Under the pieces are notes generated by a model. It did no database searches. It saw only the letters and a program-made list of their open reading frames with translations, and was not told the DNA's origin. From assembly GCA_016720775.1 (NCBI GenBank), contig JADKJX010000001.1:186001-250000 (forward strand): a DNA stretch of 64,000 nucleotides. Reading direction: 5' to 3'. Position numbers and translations under genes: made by a program. Position 1 is the stretch's first letter. Every line of letters begins with the position of its first letter. Source of the DNA: Chitinophagaceae bacterium. Lineage in GTDB: Bacteria > Bacteroidota > Bacteroidia > Chitinophagales > Chitinophagaceae. This document shows, piece after piece, positions 8,280 to 16,412 of the stretch.

Positions 8280-8332
8280 CTGCCCTGAATTTGGTATTCA
8301 ACATTCCTTTTTCAGTATTCGATATTCAAAGC

Positions 8333-8405
8333 GGTGCGGTAGCTCAGTTGGTAGAGCAAAGGACTGAAAATCCTTGTGTCGCCGGTTCAATCCCGGCCCA
8401 CACCA
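8333..8405 (+). tRNA. tRNA-Phe (GAA)
   Basis: A complete cloverleaf can be traced. The acceptor GGTGCGG/CCACACC has one C-A mismatch. A D-arm GCTCAGTTGGTAGAGC, anticodon arm AAGGA-CTGAAAA-TCCTT with anticodon GAA, variable GTGTC and T-arm GCCGG-TTCAATC-CCGGC follow, then discriminator A. The 3' CCA is not encoded and must be added by CCA-adding enzyme. A terminator hairpin follows directly, and a decayed second copy lies about 80 bases downstream. Confidence 0.93.
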
Positions 8406-8406
8406 C

Positions 8407-8436
8407 AAAGACCCCGACAGTAACGTTGGGGTCTTT
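8407..8436 (+). terminator. intrinsic terminator after tRNA-Phe
   Basis: AAAGACCCCGAC pairs with GTTGGGGTCTTT (one G-U) around a 6-base loop. It begins two bases after the tRNA, and the arm itself ends in TTT. The same hairpin recurs in diverged form at 8547-8577. Confidence 0.75.
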
Positions 8437-8484
8437 GCATTTGACATTCTTTGTTCCTTATTCGGCTGTATTAGTAGTTAACGG

Positions 8485-8545
8485 GGTTAGCGCAACGTGA
8501 CTGAAAATCCTTGTGTCATCCCGATAGCTAACGGGACCCACAACA
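8485..8545 (+). pseudogene. decayed duplicate of tRNA-Phe
   Basis: GGTTAGCGCAAC...GACTGAAAATCCTTGTGTC aligns with the D-arm end, anticodon arm and variable loop of the intact tRNA, keeping the GAA anticodon region exactly. ACCCACAACACAAAG matches the acceptor 3' end and following bases. The acceptor 5' half is unrecognisable. The T-arm has been replaced by the near-palindrome TCCCG-ATAGCTAA-CGGGA, so a functional tRNA is unlikely. Confidence 0.75.
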
Positions 8546-8546
8546 C

Positions 8547-8577
8547 AAAGATCCCGAAAGCAATATTGGGGTCTTTT
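8547..8577 (+). terminator. second copy of the tRNA-Phe terminator
   Basis: AAAGATCCC pairs with GGGGTCTTT followed by a further T. It is a diverged copy of the hairpin at 8407-8436, duplicated along with the tRNA relic. Confidence 0.6.
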
Positions 8578-8626
8578 CATTTCGATCCCGGACAGGGGCG
8601 TTGCCAGGGTTTTTTATTTCCTGGGC

Positions 8627-8860
8627 TTATAGCTTTTTAAGTGGCGTAAGCAATTCTTCAAGCCCGTTTAGTTTTATCTCGTACATGATCTCTAACAGCT
8701 GTCCCAGTTTGTTTTTTGGAAATCCTTCCCGGTTGAACCACTCCAGGTAAGAGATAGGCAAATCACACAAAAACCTGTCTTTGTATTTACCAAAGGGCAT
8801 TTTTATTTTCACCAGTTGTATCAGCAGATCGGGGTCTGGTTGATTAAGCTCTCTGTTCAT
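8627..8860 (-). CDS. DUF3820 family protein
   Basis: A 77-residue protein with the family signature MPFGKYKDRFLCDLPISYLEWF...GFPKNKLGQLLEIMYEIKLNGLE, covering almost its whole length. DUF3820 proteins are small, widespread and poorly characterised; some database names link them to quorum-sensing-controlled virulence factors, but nothing here supports that. It stands alone on the minus strand between the tRNA relic and the SET/ATP-grasp operon, divergent from the latter. Confidence 0.82.
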   Translation of the reverse strand: MNRELNQPDPDLLIQLVKIKMPFGKYKDRFLCDLPISYLEWFNREGFPKNKLGQLLEIMYEIKLNGLEELLTPLKKL

Positions 8861-9060
8861 TGGTTCGGTTGATTGGAGCTATAAAATTAACGGTTACCGG
8901 TTATTCACATAATAAAGCAATTAATCCACCAATCAATAATTATGGTTAATAAACTTTTTAATTAAACAATGCTTTTATACATTTACTATTACATAAGTAA
9001 CCTGATAAAATAAACATTAATCATTTTAAACTTTTACGGGTCATCCCCTTCTAAAACCGC

Positions 9061-9564
9061 ATGATAACAACTACTATTACTACCCCATCTGCTGAAGTTA
9101 TCAGTAACCATGTTTTTGCTGAAGTTTTACTGAATAATGCTTCCAACCAAAAGTCATTACATGCCAGGGTTCATTTTGCACCGGGTGATGTGATCTGCAA
9201 TTTCAACGCCGGCATTACGCAATCATATCCCACGTATTTAACCGTGCAAACCGGCACCGACAGGCACATTACGCTGATGCCGGAATTTTTACAGTACATC
9301 AATCACAGCTGCAGTCCCAATGTTTTTTTTGATACCACATCCATGCAGCTGATCTGCCTGCAACCATTGCAGCCGGGAGATGAGTTAACTTTTTTCTATC
9401 CTTCCACCGAGTGGGACATGGCACAACCCTTTGTTTGCAACTGCGGCAGCAAAGATTGTTTACAACTAATAAACGGCGCTTCGCACCTTTCGGTGGAAAC
9501 GCTTTCAAAATACCGCTTAACTGATTTTATCAAATCACAGGTAAAACAAAAGCTTTCGTTGTAA
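9061..9564 (+). CDS. stand-alone SET-domain protein with post-SET cysteines
   Basis: A 167-residue protein that is essentially one SET domain. It has the pseudoknot motif YINHSCSPNVFF (about residue 79), GDELTFFYP (about 105) holding the likely catalytic Tyr, and a post-SET CNCGSKDC that could bind zinc with the NHSC cysteine. SET proteins methylate lysine side chains with SAM. The N-terminal SAM-binding GxG motif, canonical in the fused SET of the 10754-12190 gene, is degenerate here (SNQKSLHA), so activity or cofactor binding may differ. It is the first gene of a four-gene run; ATP-grasp starts 15 bases downstream. No RBS is evident. Confidence 0.85.
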   Translation: MITTTITTPSAEVISNHVFAEVLLNNASNQKSLHARVHFAPGDVICNFNAGITQSYPTYLTVQTGTDRHITLMPEFLQYINHSCSPNVFFDTTSMQLICLQPLQPGDELTFFYPSTEWDMAQPFVCNCGSKDCLQLINGASHLSVETLSKYRLTDFIKSQVKQKLSL

Positions 9565-9579
9565 CCCATTTGTTCAAGC

Positions 9580-10737
9580 ATGGCCCCTTCTAACTCATTT
9601 TTATCCGCTGTTCCGCTAAACCAGCTTTATGTTTGGGTGCTGGCGCCACACCTGGAAACGAGTGATCCGAATATTGATTATTACTACGATTTTTCACAAA
9701 GCATTGCAGAATACAGCAAGACATTCAATGAACTGGATGTAGAATGGAAATGGCAGCCCGTCACCATCAATAATTACGCTTCTGTTATTGCCAATATTGC
9801 AAAGAAGAATGATAAGGACAATAAGATCCATCTCATCTTTAATCTCTGCGATGGCGATGAAGTAAATGGCACACCGGGCATATCGGTGGTTAAGCTTCTT
9901 GAAGAAAAGGGCCTGTTCTATACCGGTTCTGACGAATATTTTTATCACATCACCACTTCTAAAATACCCATGAAAAAGGCTTTTGATAAAGCCGGGGTGC
10001 CCACGGCGCCATGGGAAGCCATCACAGAAAGAGATCAGAAGGTCGATAACATCATCAGCAAACTGGGTTCTCCTGTTATTGTAAAACCTTCGGTATCGGG
10101 TGGAAGTATGGGGGTTGGTATAAGAAATGTGGTGAACTCAACAAAGGAACTTTGCGAACAGGTTCAGAACATGTTTGATGGCTATCGTGGCTGGCAACTT
10201 ACCAGCGATGGCATCGTGGCTGAATCTTTTATCAACGGGCCGGAATATACCGTGCTGATCGTTGGCTCTTACGATAAACCCGGCAAAGCAAAAATATATG
10301 AGCCGGTGGAGCGTATCTTTCATCCTTCGCTTCCAGATAAAGAAAAGTTTTTAAGTTTTGACAGGCTTTGGGAAATTTATGAAGAAGAAAAGCCTATGCC
10401 GGATGCAGGAAATTTTTATGAGTATGAACTTCCGGATGCAGCCCTGATAGACGAAATAAAAAGAATAAGCTGGGAAGCTTTTGTTGCTACCAAAGGCAAG
10501 GGTTACACAAGGGTTGATCTTCGCATGGACAAAGAAACCCGGAAAATATATGTATTGGAAGTAAATGCGCAATGTGGTTTAAGTGAAGACGAAGATTATA
10601 CTTCCATTGGCGCCATACTGAGACTGAGTGGAAAAACATTTACGCAATTGGTGGTAGCAATAATAAACGACGCTTATCAAAGAAAGAAGGCTTCCGCAAA
10701 AGCACTGAAACGCAAAGGGTCGATAGGTATTTCTTAA
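9580..10737 (+). CDS. D-alanine-D-alanine ligase-like ATP-grasp protein
   Basis: A 385-residue ATP-grasp enzyme. A pre-ATP-grasp domain with LIFNLCDGDEVNGTPGISVVKLLEEKG and YTGSD resembles the substrate side of Ddl. The nucleotide-binding glycine-rich loop VKPSVSGGSMGVGI lies near residues 167-180. The Mg-binding EVNAQCGLSEDEDYTSIG is near 328. These key residues are intact, so it should be a working carboxylate-amine ligase, joining a carboxylate (via acyl phosphate) to an amine. It is not the housekeeping Ddl by context, as no murein genes are nearby. The gene is sandwiched between two SET-containing genes. Substrates are unknown. Confidence 0.85.
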   Translation: MAPSNSFLSAVPLNQLYVWVLAPHLETSDPNIDYYYDFSQSIAEYSKTFNELDVEWKWQPVTINNYASVIANIAKKNDKDNKIHLIFNLCDGDEVNGTPGISVVKLLEEKGLFYTGSDEYFYHITTSKIPMKKAFDKAGVPTAPWEAITERDQKVDNIISKLGSPVIVKPSVSGGSMGVGIRNVVNSTKELCEQVQNMFDGYRGWQLTSDGIVAESFINGPEYTVLIVGSYDKPGKAKIYEPVERIFHPSLPDKEKFLSFDRLWEIYEEEKPMPDAGNFYEYELPDAALIDEIKRISWEAFVATKGKGYTRVDLRMDKETRKIYVLEVNAQCGLSEDEDYTSIGAILRLSGKTFTQLVVAIINDAYQRKKASAKALKRKGSIGIS

Positions 10738-10753
10738 GGCCGGCGGAAAAATA

Positions 10754-12190
10754 ATGAATATGAAAGTTTGCGTTCTTCAACCCGATTACTCCACGTCTGA
10801 TGTAGATTATAAAAATTACGATCCGGCCCGGGACCTTACACATTTAATGCCCGGTGCTGAGTTTGAGCATGTGCTCCTGAATAAACTTACCATTTACAAA
10901 CAACTTAAAGAACTTAAGAAAAAAAATTTCGACATCTTTGTTAACCTCTGCGAAGGATACCTTGAATGGAGTGTTCCTTCGGTTGATGTTATTTATTTCA
11001 TGGAGTTACTTAATCTTCCATTCACCGGCCCCACCTCATTGCTTTACGATCCTCCAAAAGACCTGATGAAGTATGTGGCTTATACTTCCGGTATTAAAAC
11101 GCCTGCTTTTGCGCTGATCGAATCGATTGATGACATTGAAAAAGAATGCAGTCATTTACGCTACCCTTTATTTGTTAAGCCCGATAAAGCGGGCGATAGC
11201 CTCGGTGTTGATGATCATTCGCTGGTTTATAACAAGGAAGACCTGGTTAGAAAATGTGCTTCTATAATTGATGAATACGGACCATTGCTGGTGGAAGAAT
11301 ATATACAGGGCAGGGAGTTTACGGTTATGCTGGTGGCTGATGCCGAAGAAGGAAAAAGCTGTTCTGTGTTCAAACCCATTGAATACATTTTTCCCAAGGG
11401 TTTTCTGTTTAAAACCTATTCTTTAAAAACATCAGAACTGCATCCAGAAGCAAATATCCCTTGTAATGATCCCGTGCTGGAAAGCGGGTTGAAAGATGCA
11501 GCGCTGCAGATATTCCAGGGCTTTGGGGGTGTTGGGTATGCCCGGCTCGACTTCAGGGTGAACGATAAGAACGAGATCTTTTTCCTGGAAATTAATTTTA
11601 CCTGCTCTGTATTTTATAAAGATGGCTACGAGGGTTCAGCCGATTACATTTTAAAATGCGATGGCATCGGGCAGGCCAGTTTTCTTAAAAAAATAATTGA
11701 CGAGGGCGTTACCCGTCACCAACGCAGACAAAAAAAATACACTATGAAGGGCAATGCCATAGCCGGTTATGGTATATATGCAAATCAGCATATAAAAGCC
11801 AACGAAGTGATTTTCAGGGGAGAGGAGCTTGCACAGCGAATCACTACCCGCAGGTATGTAGAAAATTCCTGGAGTGTTAAGGAAAAGGAAACATTTGGAA
11901 AGTACGCTTATCCTCTCAGCAAAGAGGTATTTTTGCTCTGGGATGATAATCCGGCAAACTGGGCCCCACAAAATCACAGCTGTGATCCTAACACCCAATA
12001 TGAAGGCTTAAATGTAGTGGCTTTACGAAACATTTCGAAAGGCGAAGAACTAACCCTCAACTACGCAAACTTCCTGGATGAACATATGGAGCCCTTTGAT
12101 TGCCGCTGCGGTGCAGCTAATTGTTGCGGGCGTATTACCGGAACCCCGAATAACTCGGTAACCGAAAGAGAGCGCCTCCGGAACAATTAA
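10754..12190 (+). CDS. ATP-grasp ligase fused to SET domain
   Basis: A 478-residue two-domain protein. Residues 1 to about 315 are a second Ddl-like ATP-grasp: FVNLCEGYLEWSVPSVD, LPFTGP, the loop VKPDKAGDSLGV near 144 and metal-binding FFLEINFTCS near 276. Residues about 330-470 are a SET domain with the SAM-binding AIAGYGIYA, NHSCDPNTQYEG, GEELTLNYANF and post-SET CRCGAANC. Both halves keep their recognisable catalytic motifs. The fusion of a ligase with a lysine methyltransferase implies that the two act on the same or linked substrate. It starts 16 bases after the first ATP-grasp gene. Alternative start two codons later (10760). Confidence 0.85.
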   Translation: MNMKVCVLQPDYSTSDVDYKNYDPARDLTHLMPGAEFEHVLLNKLTIYKQLKELKKKNFDIFVNLCEGYLEWSVPSVDVIYFMELLNLPFTGPTSLLYDPPKDLMKYVAYTSGIKTPAFALIESIDDIEKECSHLRYPLFVKPDKAGDSLGVDDHSLVYNKEDLVRKCASIIDEYGPLLVEEYIQGREFTVMLVADAEEGKSCSVFKPIEYIFPKGFLFKTYSLKTSELHPEANIPCNDPVLESGLKDAALQIFQGFGGVGYARLDFRVNDKNEIFFLEINFTCSVFYKDGYEGSADYILKCDGIGQASFLKKIIDEGVTRHQRRQKKYTMKGNAIAGYGIYANQHIKANEVIFRGEELAQRITTRRYVENSWSVKEKETFGKYAYPLSKEVFLLWDDNPANWAPQNHSCDPNTQYEGLNVVALRNISKGEELTLNYANFLDEHMEPFDCRCGAANCCGRITGTPNNSVTERERLRNN

Positions 12191-12290
12191 ACTCGCCGGA
12201 TTTCCTCCCGTCTTACTGACCATTGTTACAATTCATCGTCCTTATTGGGCTTTATTAAACAGATGATTTAAGAATCAAAAGAACAGCGCT

Positions 12291-13226
12291 ATGTCTAAGT
12301 TTAAAATTTTACGCACCCTGATGATGAAGCATAAGTACCAACTTATCGTTACCTATTTTTTATTCTCCCTGGAGATGCTGGGCAGCTTATTGCGGTTTTA
12401 TTTCTTTGGCGAGGCGATCAATGACCTGCTAAAAGGAAGTTATCGTGGACTCATCGTATTAACCGTAGTTCATCTTTCTTATTTACTGATCGGAACCGTC
12501 AGGCACATGTATGATACCCGTACATACACAGCCATATACACCTCGCTTGTAACAAAATTCCTGAGCCGCAGGTATAACAAAATTGAAGTTTCAAAGCTGA
12601 GCGCCCATTCAACACTGGCAAGAGAGTTTGTTGATTTTTTAGAGCACGACCTGGTATATGTAATTGAAGCTGTGTACAATATTTTTGGCTCGCTGGTTAT
12701 TCTGTTCTTTTACGATAAGACCATTGTGGGTATTTGCCTTGCTATCCTGGTTCCTGTTATTATCATCAGTATGCTTTATGGTAAAAAAATGAAACGTCTT
12801 AATAAAAACAAAAATGATGAGCTGGAAAAGCAGGTTGACATTATTTCAACCGGCAACAATTCAATGATCCGTAATCATTATGATAATTTACGTAAATGGC
12901 AGGTTCGTATATCAGATAAAGAAGCTTGGAATTTTGGCTTTATGGAAATTATGGTGTTGCTTGTAATTGCTATTTCTCTTATCGTATCCAAAAACATGCA
13001 TAGTTCTGCCGTAATGGCCGGCAGCCTGTTTGCCATATACAGTTACATTTTGAAATTTGCTTCGGGGCTCGATACCATTCCTTATACTCTTGACCGTCTT
13101 TCTTCATTGGGTGATATTACAAGGAGAATTGAATTACAGTCGGATGATTTTCCAAAAGAACAAATTGCGCTGCCGGAATCATTCAGGGTGCTTCCTAAAA
13201 CCAAGAAGCCGGAGTTTTCAATATAA
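12291..13226 (+). CDS. ABC transporter six-TM domain protein without ATPase
   Basis: A 311-residue membrane protein matching the ABC six-transmembrane region (ABC_membrane_3-like). It has about six hydrophobic segments (roughly residues 16-38, 50-68, 125-148, 150-168, 218-236, 240-262). The cytoplasmic stretch GKKMKRLNKNKNDELEKQVDIIST is typical of the coupling region of ABC exporters. No Walker A, signature or Walker B is present and no ATPase gene is adjacent, so it needs a partner encoded elsewhere or has a non-transport role. It lies 100 bases after the ATP-grasp-SET gene on the same strand, the likely last gene of that operon. The 100-base gap shows no clear terminator. Confidence 0.75.
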   Translation: MSKFKILRTLMMKHKYQLIVTYFLFSLEMLGSLLRFYFFGEAINDLLKGSYRGLIVLTVVHLSYLLIGTVRHMYDTRTYTAIYTSLVTKFLSRRYNKIEVSKLSAHSTLAREFVDFLEHDLVYVIEAVYNIFGSLVILFFYDKTIVGICLAILVPVIIISMLYGKKMKRLNKNKNDELEKQVDIISTGNNSMIRNHYDNLRKWQVRISDKEAWNFGFMEIMVLLVIAISLIVSKNMHSSAVMAGSLFAIYSYILKFASGLDTIPYTLDRLSSLGDITRRIELQSDDFPKEQIALPESFRVLPKTKKPEFSI

Positions 13227-13236
13227 ATAGTTGTAA

Positions 13237-15183
13237 TTACCTGATCACGGTTACCGAGCCCTGGTCGGCCCTTCTGTATTGGCCTTTGAAGAGATAAGAA
13301 ACAAACCAAACATAACTGCCGGGGATGTTCAGTTTGCCTTTATAATAACCACTCCATTTTTCATAAGGATCTTTACTGCCGAAAACAAGTTCGCCATACC
13401 GGTTGAATACGATCAATTGATAATTACTGATGGCAGACAAATTTCCCAGCGGACCAAATCCTTCATTTTTTGAATCGCCGTTTGGCGTAAATGAATTGGG
13501 GAAATAAACTTCTCCGCAAGATCCGCTTGCCGGTTGTGAAATAGTTATTGATGCAGAAGCAGAACATCCGTTGTTATCAGTTGCTGTTACACTGTAATTT
13601 CCTGCGGCAAGGTTAATAGCGGTAGCAGTATTTTGTAACGGCACGGTATTCCAGCTATATGTATATGGAGGATTACCCCCGGATACTTGTGCCGTAGCTG
13701 CGCCGTCACTCAAACCAAAACAACTTACATTTTTTACATTGGTTATACTTATTGTGGGTGCAGAAGCTGTTGCGATGGATATATCAATCTTTTCAGTACA
13801 TAAATTATTGTCTGTAACCGTTATCGTGTAATTGCCCGGAGTTAGTCCTGTTGCCGTAGCACCGGTTCCGCCAGATGGAGACCAGGAATAAGTGTATGGC
13901 GCAGTTCCGCCGCTTTCGTTAATTGTTGCTGTTCCGGTTGGTGAAGAACAGCCAGGCTGAACAATGTTTACCGTATGTGATAGCTTAGCTGGTTCCCCCA
14001 TCATTACTATTGCCGATGCCTGGCAACTATTTACTGCACTTACGGTGATTGTATAGATGCTTGCTCCCAACCCTGTTGCCGTTGGCGAAGTTTGTACAGG
14101 ACTTGAATTCCAGGAATAAATAAATGGCGCAGCAGCAACCGGGATCACATTCACGGTTGCAGATCCGTTCTTATCTCCAAAACACTTAATGCTGGTGTTT
14201 ATCGTTGTGGTTAAGCCAAGTATGTGGATGGTTTGTTGTGTTGATGAGGGGGCATTATCCGGACCGGTTACATTTAACGTGATCGTATAAGTTCCGGGGC
14301 CAGAAAAGGTATGAGTTGGGTTTGGCAGGGTGGATGTGTTGTTTACACCCGATGCTATGTCTCCAAAGATCCAGTTTGTTGCCGGGCAAAGAGCGGATGT
14401 GTTTGTAAAGCTTACCGTGTTGCTGCTTGTACACGAATAAGTAAATGAAGCATTATTGGGTGGTGCTTCGCCAATTGTTATATCGTCCAAAGCAAAGCCA
14501 TCAAAATTATTACAAACAGTTCCGGCTCCGAATGTAAATCGAAAGATAACATTCGATACGCCGGCAAGGCCAGGCATGGTATGTTGGGCGTTTACCCAGC
14601 GTCCGCTTCCTCCTGTTCCCTGGCAACTTCCGTTTGTTGGCTGAATGGTTCCCGACCAGCCATCTCTTACCGAGGCAACGGGGTTAAGTCCTGATATGGG
14701 TGAGTAATTATACCAATTATCATTTAAACAATTTATCGGGTCGGTTACGCTGCCAACATTCGTCCAGGTAACTCCTAAATCTGTTGAGTACTGCAGATTA
14801 GCTCCGTCAAATTTTCTTTCAGTTTCCCAAAAAACAGCGATTGATATATAAGGGTGCACGAGAGTGGAAAAATTAAAACATGGGCTCTGTAACCAGGATG
14901 CTTCGCCATTACTGTATGCTCCCCCGGTCAAGCCTCCGGTAATCCAGCACCTGGTTCCGCCAGCTGCGCCCGTGATAGTGGGTTTGGATGGTGTACCCCA
15001 TGCCCAGTCTGATCCGGCACCTCCGGGAGTCCATCCACCATTTGTAGCTTCAAAGCCTTCTGTATAAGGAAATACAGATATTGGAGTGCCACACTGTGCA
15101 TTGGATCTCTGGATAATGCAAAATGAGCAAACAATCAAAAGCAGTAATCCTGCGGTTCTATATAAGGGCGGTCGTAAAGTCAT
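13237..15183 (-). CDS. type IX-secreted SprB-repeat / PKD protein with type B sorting domain
   Basis: A 648-residue exported protein. A signal peptide (residues 1-29, cleaved after SNA) is followed by a cysteine-containing lectin/jelly-roll-like region up to about 235. Then comes a PKD-like domain (FTNTS...HTFSGPGTYTITLNV), three SprB-type repeats (each beginning xxKCFGDKNGSATV, CSSPTGTATI, VSCFGLSDGAATA and containing PYTYSWN) and a C-terminal CHU_C / gliding-motility-type domain from VYFPNSFTPNGDSKNEGFGPLG to the end. The last domain is the type B signal for the type IX secretion system, so the protein should be cell-surface or secreted. SprB repeats suggest adhesion. It converges on the ABC-TMD gene with a 10-base gap. 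Confidence 0.88.
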   Translation of the reverse strand: MTLRPPLYRTAGLLLLIVCSFCIIQRSNAQCGTPISVFPYTEGFEATNGGWTPGGAGSDWAWGTPSKPTITGAAGGTRCWITGGLTGGAYSNGEASWLQSPCFNFSTLVHPYISIAVFWETERKFDGANLQYSTDLGVTWTNVGSVTDPINCLNDNWYNYSPISGLNPVASVRDGWSGTIQPTNGSCQGTGGSGRWVNAQHTMPGLAGVSNVIFRFTFGAGTVCNNFDGFALDDITIGEAPPNNASFTYSCTSSNTVSFTNTSALCPATNWIFGDIASGVNNTSTLPNPTHTFSGPGTYTITLNVTGPDNAPSSTQQTIHILGLTTTINTSIKCFGDKNGSATVNVIPVAAAPFIYSWNSSPVQTSPTATGLGASIYTITVSAVNSCQASAIVMMGEPAKLSHTVNIVQPGCSSPTGTATINESGGTAPYTYSWSPSGGTGATATGLTPGNYTITVTDNNLCTEKIDISIATASAPTISITNVKNVSCFGLSDGAATAQVSGGNPPYTYSWNTVPLQNTATAINLAAGNYSVTATDNNGCSASASITISQPASGSCGEVYFPNSFTPNGDSKNEGFGPLGNLSAISNYQLIVFNRYGELVFGSKDPYEKWSGYYKGKLNIPGSYVWFVSYLFKGQYRRADQGSVTVIR

Positions 15184-15279
15184 TAATTAGCCTGTAAAAA
15201 TACTTTATTATTCCTGCATGAGTACAGATTGTTAAGCCCGTGAAATTGTTGCTTGCTGTGTGATTTTTAACAGCCCTTG

Positions 15280-15654
15280 TTATTTCTCATTTCTTTTAAC
15301 GATCAAAAGCCTGTTGTTTTCGAGCTGCAGGTAGCCATATTCATAACAATAAAAATAGGTGTTCCCGTTTTTGGCGCTGTAGTTATGTGTGTGGTATTTG
15401 AACTGAAAGCCCTTTTCAATTAATTTATCCCGGCTGGCTTTTACCATTTGTTCTCCGGCAGGAAGCAGGTTTTCCAATATGCGCCGGTTTTTACCAAGGG
15501 CGTTGTTTACATTCCGGATGTAATTATTGGCAGCGCTTTTAAGATCATTGTTATAGGCTGCCCGGCAATAATCATCACAAAATTTTTTATCGCTGCGGCC
15601 TTTGACCGCTTTTCCACAAAGCAGGCAGGGCTTATCTGTTTTCTCCTTTAGCAT
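15280..15654 (-). CDS. small zinc-finger protein, conserved in Bacteroidota
   Basis: A 124-residue protein with an N-terminal four-cysteine cluster, CLLCGKAVKGRSDKKFCDDYC, resembling the zinc-ribbon/MYND-like knuckle of DUF2116-type proteins. A basic helical middle (NYIRNVNNALGKNRRILENLL) and an aromatic C-terminal half (YFYCYEYGYLQL) follow. Nucleic-acid binding is plausible but unproven. I recognise no named function. It stands alone, divergent from ssb; the 204-base gap between the two shows no confident promoter. Confidence 0.6.
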   Translation of the reverse strand: MLKEKTDKPCLLCGKAVKGRSDKKFCDDYCRAAYNNDLKSAANNYIRNVNNALGKNRRILENLLPAGEQMVKASRDKLIEKGFQFKYHTHNYSAKNGNTYFYCYEYGYLQLENNRLLIVKRNEK

Positions 15655-15858
15655 ATTGAGTGTGTTTTATCTGTAAACCTGGCCTGGGATTTTCGGATAT
15701 CCGTTTACAAACGCTTATACAGGTAAGTAAAAGGATAATCTCCGGCTAGCCTTCTTCATCTTATCACCTTTGTTCTGTCAATCGGAAACGACGTCGTTCC
15801 GGTTGGTTGGAATAAATTAATAACCGCCCCGCCCAAGGCCGGGCACAAATTCTTAACC

Positions 15859-16203
15859 ATGTACACATTAAAAAACAAAGTTCAACTCATCGGTAATCTG
15901 GGTAATGCTCCAGAAGTTAAAAACACAACAAGCGGTAAAAAACTGGCCCGCTTTAGTATTGCCACCAACGAGATATACCGCAACGCAAAAGGCGAAAAGG
16001 TAAAAGAAACAACCTGGCACAACCTTGTTGCCTGGGGCAAGATTGCTGATATTGTTGAAAAGTATTTGAACAAAGGAAGCGAGGTAGCCATAGAAGGCAA
16101 GCTCATCAGTCGCAGTTATACAGATAAAGCGGGCATTAAAAAATTCATTTCCGAAGTTGAGGTAAATGAATTGCTGATGCTTGGTAATAAGGCCTCTGCA
16201 TAA
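15859..16203 (+). CDS. ssb: short single-stranded DNA-binding protein
   Basis: A 114-residue OB-fold SSB. It has the N-terminal KNKVQLIGNLGNAPEVK, RFSIATNE, WHNLVAWGKIADIVEKYLNKGSEVAIEGKL and SRSYTDKAG motifs typical of the family. It ends at LLMLGNKASA right after the OB fold: the flexible linker and the acidic tail (DDDIPF-type) that recruits repair proteins are missing. This form is common among accessory or alternative SSBs in Bacteroidota. A strong terminator follows, and a PIF1-like helicase gene lies 209 bases downstream. No phage or conjugation genes are adjacent. Confidence 0.9.
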   Translation: MYTLKNKVQLIGNLGNAPEVKNTTSGKKLARFSIATNEIYRNAKGEKVKETTWHNLVAWGKIADIVEKYLNKGSEVAIEGKLISRSYTDKAGIKKFISEVEVNELLMLGNKASA

Positions 16204-16214
16204 TTTCCCTTGTT

Positions 16215-16267
16215 AAGATAGAAAGGACTTTGCAACGAACTGTGAAGGACTTTCTATCTTTTTTTTA
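16215..16267 (+). terminator. intrinsic terminator after ssb
   Basis: AAGATAGAAAG (16215-16225) pairs perfectly with CTTTCTATCTT (16250-16260), followed by a run of Ts. It separates ssb from the helicase gene, so they are probably not one transcript. Confidence 0.8.
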
Positions 16268-16412
16268 CTATTTCAAAAGCAATGCTATTAAACCCCTTTA
16301 AATAATAAAAGAGGAATTCGCGGTTTCTAATGAGAAAAAAACGGGAGCCTTTTTGGTTTATCCGAACAAATAAGCAAAGCCCGGTTCTTATTATCGCCTT
16401 ATCTTTATTGCA

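Noticed and set aside
15859..16203. SSB as a sign of prophage or conjugative element
   Set aside because: No integrase, relaxase, portal or tail genes nearby; surrounding genes are chromosomal.
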